Made by a program: the position numbers and the translations under genes
Notes under the pieces: generated by a model
The model's input: only the letters and a program-made list of their open reading frames with translations
What the model was told of the DNA's origin: nothing
Databases searched by the model: none
Assembly (NCBI RefSeq): GCF_012927645.1
Contig: NZ_JABBMT010000005.1
Location: 1 to 64,000, forward strand
DNA: 64,000 nt
Direction: 5' to 3'
Source: Pseudoalteromonas arctica
Lineage (GTDB): Bacteria; Pseudomonadota; Gammaproteobacteria; Enterobacterales; Alteromonadaceae
In this document: one piece after another, positions 36,409 through 44,976 of the stretch
How positions within the stretch are numbered: the first letter of the stretch is position 1
How the letters are laid out: each line of letters opens with the position of its first letter

Positions 36409-37853
36409 ATATTTTTGAATGACTCCAGTACTCGTTGCTGGAGCGTGTTAAAAGACAGTGGCTGATTTCCTAGTGTATCTACTTGGCAAGCGGCTGCAAT
36501 ACTTGCAATATAAAATGCCTGCCACGGTGTTGCACCTGAGCACAAAGCAAGGCTACTGGCAGCTAAGAAGCAATCACCAGCTCCCGCAGGATCAACCGCA
36601 TTACGGTTAATCGCAGGAAGCATATCATTTTCCCATTGGCCATTTTGATCTGGTAGATGGATAAAAATACCTTCTCCCGCAAGGGTAATAACCAACGACA
36701 TCGGATTAGCTTTTTCACACAGTTTTTGCGCTAAAATAGGTAGACCATCATCAATGTTATTCAGAGCAACACGGACTTCTTTTTCTGTTGGTGTTATTAG
36801 CATCATATCTTTATAACGGGCAATGTCACCAACTTGAGAAGAGGTTTGGCTGTCTGCGACAACACGTACATTGTTTTCTTTGCATAAAGCAATGACTTTA
36901 TCGACCAGAGTTTGAGGTAATAATCCATAATTAAAATCAGAAAATACCAGTAAATCGAAGTTGTTAATACTACTTTCAAGTTGCAAGTATAAATCGGTTT
37001 GAATTTCTTTAGAAATTTTATGCTGTCGAACTTGATTGACCCTTAGAAGTGTTTTATTCCCAGCTCTATATCGTGATTTTAATGGTGTAGGGCGACTGCC
37101 ATCATCGAAAAGTATAGTATCAATATTGTATGCGTTAATATGATTTTTTACGTAATCAGCTTTATCATCTTTGCCAAGTACCGAGAAAAGCGTAACTTGA
37201 TTAGCTCCTAGCCCTTTTATATGACCTGCTGTAATTGCTGCTCCGCCTAAAAATGTATCCGTTCTATCTGGTGTCATCACTATGGTAGGATCCTCCTGAG
37301 ATAAGCCTACCGCAGTACCTTGGATATATTCATCGACGATTATTTCGCCAATTACAGCAACACGGTTTTCACTAAATTGAGAAAATACCGTGTTGATTGA
37401 TTGATAATCAAACTGATGCCTTGTTGCATAACTTTGGCATTTTTTGTAATCAAAGTTATGACCATGGCTTATTGTTCTTGTAATATATTGTTCGGAATTA
37501 GATTCGAACTCACCAGAGCCAAAAATAAGCTTTCCTCCGTACATTTCAACAAGAGCATGCTCAGGATTGTGCCTACTTTCAAACTCTTTACCTTTCACGA
37601 CAATATGAGGCTTGAGGCTCTTTACGGTTTCTGCTGGAGTTAAATCTGATAAAAATGCTTCATTCACACATTCGAGGGATTGAACCATCTCTAGGCGATG
37701 TTGTTCGTTTACCCGACTCTTTAACCCCATAGATTTGTCGCTGTTAACAGCAACAATTAGTTTATCACCACACTCTTTTGCAAAACGAAGTAAGCGAATG
37801 TGGCCAGGGTGTAAAATGTCAAAATTTCCTTGAACAAGGACTTGCTTATTCAT
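36405..37853 (-). CDS. Nucleotidyltransferase-PfkB kinase fusion (HldE domains in reversed order)
   Basis: The 482-residue bifunctional protein begins with a HxGH-type cytidylyl/adenylyltransferase domain (about residues 1-135; GNFDILHPGHIRLL, then KGKEFESRHNPEHALVE). A PfkB carbohydrate kinase domain follows (about 155-482; GGAAITAGHIKGLGA, and the ATP-site signature DPAGAGDCFLAA). HldE of LPS heptose synthesis has the same two activities in the opposite order (kinase first). The expected chemistry is phosphorylation of a sugar phosphate at C1 and transfer of a nucleotide. It overlaps both neighbours by ATGA. Confidence 0.85.
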   Translation of the reverse strand: MNKQVLVQGNFDILHPGHIRLLRFAKECGDKLIVAVNSDKSMGLKSRVNEQHRLEMVQSLECVNEAFLSDLTPAETVKSLKPHIVVKGKEFESRHNPEHALVEMYGGKLIFGSGEFESNSEQYITRTISHGHNFDYKKCQSYATRHQFDYQSINTVFSQFSENRVAVIGEIIVDEYIQGTAVGLSQEDPTIVMTPDRTDTFLGGAAITAGHIKGLGANQVTLFSVLGKDDKADYVKNHINAYNIDTILFDDGSRPTPLKSRYRAGNKTLLRVNQVRQHKISKEIQTDLYLQLESSINNFDLLVFSDFNYGLLPQTLVDKVIALCKENNVRVVADSQTSSQVGDIARYKDMMLITPTEKEVRVALNNIDDGLPILAQKLCEKANPMSLVITLAGEGIFIHLPDQNGQWENDMLPAINRNAVDPAGAGDCFLAASSLALCSGATPWQAFYIASIAAACQVDTLGNQPLSFNTLQQRVLESFKNI

Positions 37854-38905
37854 ACTTCAATATTCTCAAAAGTAATGATGGCTCTGGTAATTTCTCTTCG
37901 TTCGAGCGCCGATATTGCTTCATTGATTTGATTCAAAGAATAGCGATGGCTTATCAAAGAATTAATAGATATTTCAAGTTTTTGAATAATATCTGCAATC
38001 GATTTTAAATCTTTGTCTGGATTACAATTACCTCCCCAAGTTCCAAAAATTTGCTTTCCACAAATTAGTTGATGAGGATCTAACTTTATAAAATCGCCAG
38101 TTTTTGGATGTGAGGCAAAATAGCATTTACCGCTGTTATGTATATTATTAAAAGCGAATTCTATGGTTTCACATAGTCCAGCACTCTCAATAGCATAATC
38201 AAAGCCGTTAGGGTGTTGCTCTTTGAGTAAAGCTAGGCTTGCTTCTTCATATAAATAAGCTTCATCGGCGCCTAGTTGTAGTGCTAAGTCACATTTAGAT
38301 TGTTCAATATCTACAACTATGATTTTTTTTGGTCTGAAATGTTTAAGCATTAATAGTGCACTTATGCCTATACCACCTAGTCCGATTAATATCACATTAC
38401 TATTAGAGTGTGGTTGTATCTGGTTAAGAACCATACCGGCTCCTGTGGGGAGGGCGCAACCGAGTAAAACAGCTAACTCATTTGAAATACCTTCAGGGCA
38501 AATGGTTACTCTATTCTCAGATATAACAGAGTACTCTGAAAAAGTCGTAACTGGACCTGCATTGATAATTTGACCCTCTTTGCTAATTAGATGTGTCCCA
38601 CCGGAATCGATTCCACTGCCTTTTAGCCAACCAAGAACGACACGATTTCCTTGTTTAACCTTGGTAACACTATTGCCAACTGCTATTACTTCACCTACAC
38701 CTTCATGACCCATTAAGTGGGGCAAATACTTGTCTTCTCCTCTAAGGCCTTTACTCTCCATCAGCTGGCTTCTACACAAGCCAGCCATATGCATTTTCAC
38801 CAGAACTTGATTATCTTTCAAATACGGTATTTTTAAATCGAGTAGTTGAAGGGGCTGCTCTATATCTATTAATACACCTGCTTTAAAATAAGTTGGAATA
38901 TTCAT
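37850..38905 (-). CDS. MDR-family (zinc-type) alcohol/sugar dehydrogenase
   Basis: The 351-residue protein has an N-terminal GroES-like domain with catalytic-zinc candidates in LCRSQLMESKG and LMGHEGVGEVI. The nucleotide-binding domain (about 150-290) has ILIGLGGIGISAL followed by acidic VVDIEQ, pointing to NAD(H). The usual four-cysteine structural-zinc lobe is missing (the region reads GWLKGSGIDSGGTHLISKEG). It probably oxidises or reduces a sugar or polyol intermediate of the island pathway. Overlap with the downstream kinase fusion is ATGA. Confidence 0.85.
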   Translation of the reverse strand: MNIPTYFKAGVLIDIEQPLQLLDLKIPYLKDNQVLVKMHMAGLCRSQLMESKGLRGEDKYLPHLMGHEGVGEVIAVGNSVTKVKQGNRVVLGWLKGSGIDSGGTHLISKEGQIINAGPVTTFSEYSVISENRVTICPEGISNELAVLLGCALPTGAGMVLNQIQPHSNSNVILIGLGGIGISALLMLKHFRPKKIIVVDIEQSKCDLALQLGADEAYLYEEASLALLKEQHPNGFDYAIESAGLCETIEFAFNNIHNSGKCYFASHPKTGDFIKLDPHQLICGKQIFGTWGGNCNPDKDLKSIADIIQKLEISINSLISHRYSLNQINEAISALERREITRAIITFENIEV

Positions 38906-38908
38906 ATT

Positions 38909-39757
38909 TTACCAAGGCATCTTATTTTTACTAGAAAGGAAAACACTACCTTCTCTATGACTTAGGGGTAATTCGGCAAGAGAGTTCACTTTTTTCCAAT
39001 CATTTTTTTGAAGAAAAATATTTAAGCCGACTTGTAAACTGTAGTCGAAAATAGTTTTTGCATTTTTTTCGCCATTAATTTCCATCATAAAATCAATTTT
39101 TAAAGCGTCCTCCGAAGAAATTGAAGTTAATACATCTGCTTCTTGACCTTCAATATCAATTTTAATTAAGTCAAATTCTTTAGCTATATTACCTATGTTA
39201 TTAACTTTAACTTCAAATTTATCTAGCTCTCCATAGGGATTACTTTTTGCGCCGCTCAAATGACTTCCAGTTAAGTTTCCACATACTCGTGTAAATTCAG
39301 CTTTGCCATCAAAACTTGCCGCGGCTTCATTTATTGGCTTAATCTTTTTACAATTATTTAATTCTAGGTTTTGTTTTAAAACGCGGAATGTTTCAGGGTC
39401 AGCTTCAAAACATGTAACTTGATAATCTAATAAGCTCAGCACTATTGAATGCAGACCGATATTAGCGCCAAGATCTAACACATTCTTATAGTTATTTTTA
39501 TTTTTCAAGTAAAAGCTTAAAATGATTAGCTCATCAATACCAAACAAATGAGTCGTATTAATATTGCCCATATCGTAATACGGAAGAGAAAATGTAATAT
39601 TATCCGTTAATAAAAATGTTGGTGTTGATGTCGTGTTATAAGCGCTGGCAATTACTTTTGATAGTTTTTTGTTAAGAAGCTGGTAATCACTGCTTGATTG
39701 TACGTGTGATTGTGTATTCCTAGCTAGCATAACCAGCTCTTGGTGTAAGTTTATCAT
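38909..39757 (-). CDS. FkbM family methyltransferase (1)
   Basis: The 282-residue protein has SAM motif I VLDLGANIGLHSIVLSLL (about residues 95-112), CFEADPETFRVLKQNL and the FkbM-type DLIKIDIEGQEADVL. FkbM-like enzymes O-methylate sugars or polyketides. Its ATG shares one base with the stop of the upstream TPP enzyme (TAATG). The substrate is unknown. Confidence 0.87.
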   Translation of the reverse strand: MINLHQELVMLARNTQSHVQSSSDYQLLNKKLSKVIASAYNTTSTPTFLLTDNITFSLPYYDMGNINTTHLFGIDELIILSFYLKNKNNYKNVLDLGANIGLHSIVLSLLDYQVTCFEADPETFRVLKQNLELNNCKKIKPINEAAASFDGKAEFTRVCGNLTGSHLSGAKSNPYGELDKFEVKVNNIGNIAKEFDLIKIDIEGQEADVLTSISSEDALKIDFMMEINGEKNAKTIFDYSLQVGLNIFLQKNDWKKVNSLAELPLSHREGSVFLSSKNKMPW

Positions 39758-41535
39758 TATAGATTTTCCTTCAAACTGGGTATAAGCATAGCTTTTTTTT
39801 GTTTTATGTAAGCAAGTTCAGGGCTCATATTCTCTAATGGATTGCCATACTTGATAATCGGTTCATATCTAAAGTTTGGGTTAATTACTAATTCGATAAG
39901 CTTTGGCCCTTCTTGATCCATGCGAAGGTGTAAACGTTCTACTAATAATTTTAATTGCTCATTATTTTCAACTTTTTCAGAGTCGATCCCATAAGCTTTA
40001 GCAACTTCAGAAAAATTTATGTGAGGCAAGCCATTATTACAATCAGCAGAAAAATAATTTGAGTCTAGCCAATCATCTTGGGTTTGTTTTATCATACAAT
40101 GACCACTATTGTTAAATACAATAATAATGACTGGAAGTTTCAAGTGATTTAACGTTGAAAGTTCTTGGATATTCATTTGCAAACCACCATCGCCAACTAT
40201 ACAAAATACTTCTTTTTCTTTTGCTAGGGCAACACCAATCGATGCAGGTAAAGCATAGCCCATGGGGGTATTATTATATGAAGAAATATACTGCTGGCCT
40301 TTTTTCTCTTTACCGTAGACAAGAGTTAAAGGTAAGCAAGTACCTGTATCCACACATATATTTTGGTCATCACAGAAAGCACCACTAAACAACTCAACAG
40401 CTAAATATGGGTTTACACCACCGTAATTATATTCAGGTATGTAGTTAAACTCTTGTGTGACATCCGTAATATAATTTAGCCACACATCGTTATTTTTAAA
40501 TATTTCAATTAAATCTTCACAATGCAGTGAAAAAGCATCTAAAAAAACTTGAACAGATACAGGAAATTGATAGTTGATTACTTTGCCTAATTGGGCAAAT
40601 TTCTCTATTTCATTATGGTCAATATCCACCATTGCGATTTTAGCTTCACGTGCAAAAGTATCTAATTTTGCTGTGGCTTTTGAATCTAGTCTGCACCCAA
40701 TAGAAATTATAAAATCACAATTTTGTAAAACGATATTATTCCCACGTAAAGAATGAGTTCCAAAATTCCCTAGATTTAGCTCGTCATCATGATTTGCAAT
40801 CCCTTTGAGCGGCCAAGTTGATAGAAAGGGGATTTTTAGTTTTGTTGCAAGTGAAATTAACCGTTCTGCTGAGTTATGGCACCCAGCACCAAGAATAAAT
40901 AAAGGTTTTTTCGCTTGTTTTAATGACACTATGAAGTTATTAAATATGTTTTCTTGAATTACTTTATGGTTTACAGTTGATTGATTAAAAGCTTCAAATG
41001 GTATTTTTTTTATATCTAATATCTCTCGCTGAAAGTCATCAGGAATATCTATTAACACAGGCCCTGGCCGGCCACTTAATGCTGCTTTTATAGCTTCAGG
41101 TAATACAGTGATAATGTCATTAGGTCTTTTTAATTGTATTGCGTACTTTGTTATTGGCTTTGCCATAGAAACAATATCGGTTTCTTGGAAACCATATTGG
41201 CGAACCCCTAATTTATGCGATTGCCTAAATGAAGCTACATTTCCAGTTATATGTAAAGTAGCTACAGAGTCAAAGTAGGAGCTTGCGATACCTGTTAATA
41301 AATTTGTAGCGCCTGGGCCTGATGTGGCTATAGTCACGCCTAGTACATGGTGTGTTTTTGCATAACTATCAGCAGCCATCGCACATGATTGCTCATGTTG
41401 CATTGCAATAGCTGAAAGCGAAGGGTGTTTTTCAATTGAGTCAATTAAATGTAAAGCAGCACCGCCTTGCAGAACAAATACATGCTTGATATCTAATTGA
41501 GCAAGGTAAGATGCAATATAATCCGTTAGTTTCAT
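39757..41535 (-). CDS. Thiamine-diphosphate enzyme, acetolactate-synthase-like
   Basis: The 592-residue protein has the full three-domain ThDP enzyme architecture. The N-terminal PYR domain contains the catalytic Glu in AIAMQHEQSCAMAADSYAK, and ATSGPGATNLLTGIASSYFD follows. The central domain spans about 200-335. The C-terminal PP domain has GDGGLQMNIQELSTLNHL and IIIVFNNSGH. It is not in an ilv context. YerE, which attaches a two-carbon unit from pyruvate to a keto-sugar for yersiniose, belongs to this family, so a branched-chain sugar role fits better than valine biosynthesis. This role is inference. Confidence 0.87.
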   Translation of the reverse strand: MKLTDYIASYLAQLDIKHVFVLQGGAALHLIDSIEKHPSLSAIAMQHEQSCAMAADSYAKTHHVLGVTIATSGPGATNLLTGIASSYFDSVATLHITGNVASFRQSHKLGVRQYGFQETDIVSMAKPITKYAIQLKRPNDIITVLPEAIKAALSGRPGPVLIDIPDDFQREILDIKKIPFEAFNQSTVNHKVIQENIFNNFIVSLKQAKKPLFILGAGCHNSAERLISLATKLKIPFLSTWPLKGIANHDDELNLGNFGTHSLRGNNIVLQNCDFIISIGCRLDSKATAKLDTFAREAKIAMVDIDHNEIEKFAQLGKVINYQFPVSVQVFLDAFSLHCEDLIEIFKNNDVWLNYITDVTQEFNYIPEYNYGGVNPYLAVELFSGAFCDDQNICVDTGTCLPLTLVYGKEKKGQQYISSYNNTPMGYALPASIGVALAKEKEVFCIVGDGGLQMNIQELSTLNHLKLPVIIIVFNNSGHCMIKQTQDDWLDSNYFSADCNNGLPHINFSEVAKAYGIDSEKVENNEQLKLLVERLHLRMDQEGPKLIELVINPNFRYEPIIKYGNPLENMSPELAYIKQKKAMLIPSLKENL

Positions 41536-42306
41536 TTATGTATGCTCTTTATTGAGTCTACGCAATTTGTAGATATTTGGGTTTTCAAGAGACTCCAAAA
41601 AATCCTCATGAAAAATTTCTTTGGATGCAATGCTATAGTTTCGTCCACTAAACTTACTATTTGCATTATCAAGAAGAAAAATTAAGGAGTCGATGACCAG
41701 TTGCATAGACACAAAGTCATTTTCCTCATATCTTCTGGCTGTTTCCTTATATGCTTCCGGCACTATTTCTTTTGCGTGGAGTGTTTGTTGGTGAATAGGT
41801 GTATCTACCCAGCCAGGACCAACATTTAGAAAGATTAAATCGGGATATTCAGCAGCTAAAACTTCAGTCATTTTTATTAATGCTACTTTCGCATTTATAT
41901 AAGAGTTGAACTTCGTCGGGGCGCTATTGACGCCTCCGCCAGCAAAGGTCAGGATTTTGCAGTTTGATTTCATTTTTAGAACTGCTGAACTTAACACTTG
42001 CACTATAGATAAGTAATTAATTCTATATGCATTTTCCCAATCGTCATAAGAGCAATCTGATAGAGAACCGATTGGCTCGAGTGTGCCATGAACAAAAATT
42101 ATACTATCATATATTGAAAAGTTCGTTTTATGGCACCAATCGTCAACGTTTTTTTGTGAGCTAAAATCAACTTTTGTTAGTTCAGCAAAATCTAAGTTTG
42201 ATTTTCGCCCTCGATAAGTACCGTGAATAATCGTATTTTGGCTTAAGCGCTCAGCAAGTGCTTGCCCAATACCACTATTTATTCCTGTAATTAATACTCG
42301 ATTCAT
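41536..42306 (-). CDS. Short-chain dehydrogenase/reductase
   Basis: The 256-residue SDR has the N-terminal nucleotide motif ITGINSGIGQAL, the active-site Tyr/Lys in SYINAKVAL (YxxxK) and the downstream GPGWVDTP. It is adjacent to the E1-beta-like subunit (overlap of one base) and to the ALS-like enzyme (zero gap). This is consistent with reduction of the ketone left after a ThDP-mediated two-carbon transfer, as YerF does in yersiniose synthesis, though YerF is of another type (inference). Confidence 0.87.
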   Translation of the reverse strand: MNRVLITGINSGIGQALAERLSQNTIIHGTYRGRKSNLDFAELTKVDFSSQKNVDDWCHKTNFSIYDSIIFVHGTLEPIGSLSDCSYDDWENAYRINYLSIVQVLSSAVLKMKSNCKILTFAGGGVNSAPTKFNSYINAKVALIKMTEVLAAEYPDLIFLNVGPGWVDTPIHQQTLHAKEIVPEAYKETARRYEENDFVSMQLVIDSLIFLLDNANSKFSGRNYSIASKEIFHEDFLESLENPNIYKLRRLNKEHT

Positions 42307-43361
42307 TAAAACGGGCCTTTAAACCAGTTACCAGGAACATCGTGAGGAAATTCTACATCTTCGGTCATAAATATTTCCCTATCAAGGAGTTCAGATACAG
42401 CTTTAGTAATCTCAGTTCTGGTTTTGTAGTATTTTTTTGTTAATCCAAAGCTCGTAGGTTCAGGGTAAGAGGGGAGTGCTATTCGTTTTATTGGTTTTTT
42501 TAAGGAAGTAAAGCATGCTTCATATATTTTTGCTGAAATTTCACTAGAGACAGAAAATGAGTTATGTCCTATATCAGTGCATATGCAGGTTTGAGTCTTA
42601 TTGACCGAGTTATAAATAGTTTGCCAATCAATATTTGTCGGTTCAGATACCTCAATTACCTCGCAGTTAACACCTTGTTTTTTTAGGAAGTTGTGGCAGT
42701 GTATGGCTTCTAGGAGCATATAGCTATTAGCGATGATAGTGACATCTTCACCTTCTTTGATGACTCTCGTTGTTTGCATGTTTGAGTTGTAATCGACGCA
42801 CGTTTCTTTGTCGATGTTTTGGTTATGCAGCCATCGATGTTCAAGGAAAATAGTTGGATTATTATCCATTATACTTTGATAAAGTAGCTGTCCTACATTA
42901 TCAGTTAAGCTTGGAGTAACAACTTTAAGTCCAGGGATATGTGCAAACCATGATTGCAAGCTTTGTTGATGAGTGGGTCCTTGACCCCAACCCCTACCTA
43001 TGATTAAACGTATTGTTAAAGGTACAGTCATTTGCCCATTAAACATGTAGTGCCACTTAGCGGCATTATTTACAAGTTGGTCCATGGCAAGCAAGAAAAA
43101 ATCGACTCGTTGATGGGTCATTAATACACGTGTGCCAGTAATAGCTGCGCCAATCCCCACACCCGTCATTGCATTTTCAGATGTTGGCATATCAAAGACA
43201 CGGTCTGAGCCAAACTTTGATTGTAAGCCTGTAGTTGTACCAAAAATAGCTTTTGGATCATTAATACCTAATCCCATACAAATCATGTTATCGTCTTCAG
43301 CCATGGCACAGTGCTGTGCTTGGTTTATTTCTTCAGCGAATGTTGTTGTTTTATTTTGCAT
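42306..43361 (-). CDS. Alpha-ketoacid dehydrogenase E1-beta-like / transketolase C-terminal subunit
   Basis: The 351-residue beta subunit has the PYR-domain segment GVGIGAAITGTRVLMTHQRVDF, WGQGPTHQQSLQSWFAHIPG (the conserved GPTHQQ) and a C-terminal transketolase-C domain with EDVTIIANSYMLLEA. The start overlaps the alpha subunit gene by 11 bases, so the pair must form one enzyme. No E2 or E3 gene lies near, so it is unlikely to be a classical dehydrogenase complex. Confidence 0.87.
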   Translation of the reverse strand: MQNKTTTFAEEINQAQHCAMAEDDNMICMGLGINDPKAIFGTTTGLQSKFGSDRVFDMPTSENAMTGVGIGAAITGTRVLMTHQRVDFFLLAMDQLVNNAAKWHYMFNGQMTVPLTIRLIIGRGWGQGPTHQQSLQSWFAHIPGLKVVTPSLTDNVGQLLYQSIMDNNPTIFLEHRWLHNQNIDKETCVDYNSNMQTTRVIKEGEDVTIIANSYMLLEAIHCHNFLKKQGVNCEVIEVSEPTNIDWQTIYNSVNKTQTCICTDIGHNSFSVSSEISAKIYEACFTSLKKPIKRIALPSYPEPTSFGLTKKYYKTRTEITKAVSELLDREIFMTEDVEFPHDVPGNWFKGPF

Positions 43362-44307
43362 AAAGAAACTCTTCGTTTAACTGTGGATTTGGAAAAGGGC
43401 TATTTTCAGCAAAAAGAAAAGCATCTTCTATTTCATTTTTTATTTTGATAATCATTTCGTTATGAGTTTTCTCGAAATGTTGATCTGCTGATAGTTCCGC
43501 GAATAATAATTTTAACGGATCTTTTTCAAGCCATGTTTTGACTTCACCTGCGGCTCTGTAGTTTAAGTCATCATCAAAATTAGGACCGCAATGCTCTCTG
43601 TGACGATATGTATCAAGCTCTAAGAGTGCTGGGGCATTATTCTTTCTAATATATTCAATAGCACTCTCAACGGCATGGGTTAGTGGTATTAAAAGATTTC
43701 CATCAGCGTGAAAGCTTTCAACTCCAATTGATTGCGATAAATCCGTAATGCTTCTATTAACCGGCTGGCGAACTTCTAATGGGCTATACACTGAATAGCG
43801 GTTATTCTCACATATGAATAATATAGGAAGAGATTTAACTGCTGCAAAATTTAACGACTCGTAAAAAGCGCCTTCTTCCGTTGCACCGTCACCAAAATAA
43901 CTTACGGTCAAAAAATTGCTATTTTGTAGTTTTTGACTTAGCGCACTGCCAACCGCCAGTGGTATACTATTACCCACAATTGCAGTGCTAGCTATAAAAC
44001 CGCAATCCAAGTCTGTTAAGTGCATAGAGCCACCTCTGCCACCTGTGCAGCCTGTCGCCTTGCCATATAATTCAGCTATCATTTTCTTTAATGATCCGCC
44101 TTTGGCTAGATAGTGGGCATGTGCTCTATGTGAACTGAAAGCCTTATCATCTTTAGATAAAAAATTAGAAACAACGACAGGTACTAGCTCTTGACCTATT
44201 GACAGATGTGTCGGGCATCTCATTTCTTGCTCAGGGTAGCGTAAGGCTATCATTTCTTCTATTTTTCGAATTCTTAATGATTCGAAATATGCATCAAGTT
44301 TTTTCAT
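43351..44307 (-). CDS. Alpha-ketoacid dehydrogenase E1-alpha-like subunit
   Basis: The 318-residue subunit has the ThDP motif GDG-(about 25)-NN, visible as YFGDGATEEGAFYESLN ... LFICENNRYSVYSP, and GSMHLTDLDCGFIASTAIVG. The ATG at 44307 is chosen because it shares one base with the stop of the upstream methyltransferase gene (TAATG); an upstream start at 44367 would lie inside that gene. E1 alpha/beta pairs without E2/E3 occur in antibiotic sugar clusters (AviB1/AviB2 of avilamycin) that add a two-carbon branch. Confidence 0.87.
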   Translation of the reverse strand: MKKLDAYFESLRIRKIEEMIALRYPEQEMRCPTHLSIGQELVPVVVSNFLSKDDKAFSSHRAHAHYLAKGGSLKKMIAELYGKATGCTGGRGGSMHLTDLDCGFIASTAIVGNSIPLAVGSALSQKLQNSNFLTVSYFGDGATEEGAFYESLNFAAVKSLPILFICENNRYSVYSPLEVRQPVNRSITDLSQSIGVESFHADGNLLIPLTHAVESAIEYIRKNNAPALLELDTYRHREHCGPNFDDDLNYRAAGEVKTWLEKDPLKLLFAELSADQHFEKTHNEMIIKIKNEIEDAFLFAENSPFPNPQLNEEFLYAK

Positions 44308-44969
44308 TAGGGTATAAACCAATAAAAATCGCCAGTGTAGCCTGTATCTTTGAAAAACTCTTTCCACTGATCAACATGCATCATTGTTTTGGCTGTTAGA
44401 TTCCAGGCTTCCATACGTTCTTTTTCTTGTTCATTTCTATATGCATCAACAGTAATAAATGCGTTAGCTTTAGAAACTCGCTCTATTTCTTGCAGTGCTT
44501 TTGCACATTTATTAAGGTCTAAATTATGAATAGTGTTAATTGATATGACAGTATCAAAACTATTGTCTTCGAAAGGTAATTTAGTAGCGCAACCTTGTTG
44601 TAATAAGTGCTTTACTTCCTGTTTGGCATTGTCTAATGCGTAATGGGATATATCTATTCCACTTAATGTCATTGTTGGTAGCTGTTGTAAAATATCATAA
44701 AGCATAAATCCTTTTGCACAGCCTACGTCTAATAAACTGCTATTTTCTTGTAGGCCAAAGTGCGTAATAAAGTCAGGCACGACTGGCTGCCAAAATCTTG
44801 AATGATAGTTAAAACCACCATAGCCGTGCTCTCTATCAGCATCAAAGAATTCCTTGTCAAATTGGCGCGCTATTGCTCTAACTGCTTCACTTTTGGCTTC
44901 TAATCTACCAGAAAGATCACGCTTAGACTTAGGGTAATTTTTTAGTAAATCTATTTCTTGTCCTATCAT
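44307..44969 (-). CDS. Class I SAM-dependent methyltransferase
   Basis: The 220-residue protein has motif I SLLDVGCAKGFMLYDILQ, GIDISHYALDNAK and LPFEDNSFDTVISINTIHNL. The ATG at 44969 is preferred over 45020 because TTGAGG lies 7 bases upstream and the longer version overlaps the epimerase gene by 44 bases. It belongs to the long minus-strand operon, between an epimerase and the E1 pair. The likely substrate is a sugar nucleotide (inference). Confidence 0.85.
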   Translation of the reverse strand: MIGQEIDLLKNYPKSKRDLSGRLEAKSEAVRAIARQFDKEFFDADREHGYGGFNYHSRFWQPVVPDFITHFGLQENSSLLDVGCAKGFMLYDILQQLPTMTLSGIDISHYALDNAKQEVKHLLQQGCATKLPFEDNSFDTVISINTIHNLDLNKCAKALQEIERVSKANAFITVDAYRNEQEKERMEAWNLTAKTMMHVDQWKEFFKDTGYTGDFYWFIP

Positions 44970-44976
44970 GATTGCC

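Noticed and set aside
39757..41535. Acetolactate synthase of valine/isoleucine biosynthesis (ilvB/ilvI)
   Set aside because: No regulatory subunit, ilvC or ilvD near; all neighbours are sugar-modifying genes with coupled translation.
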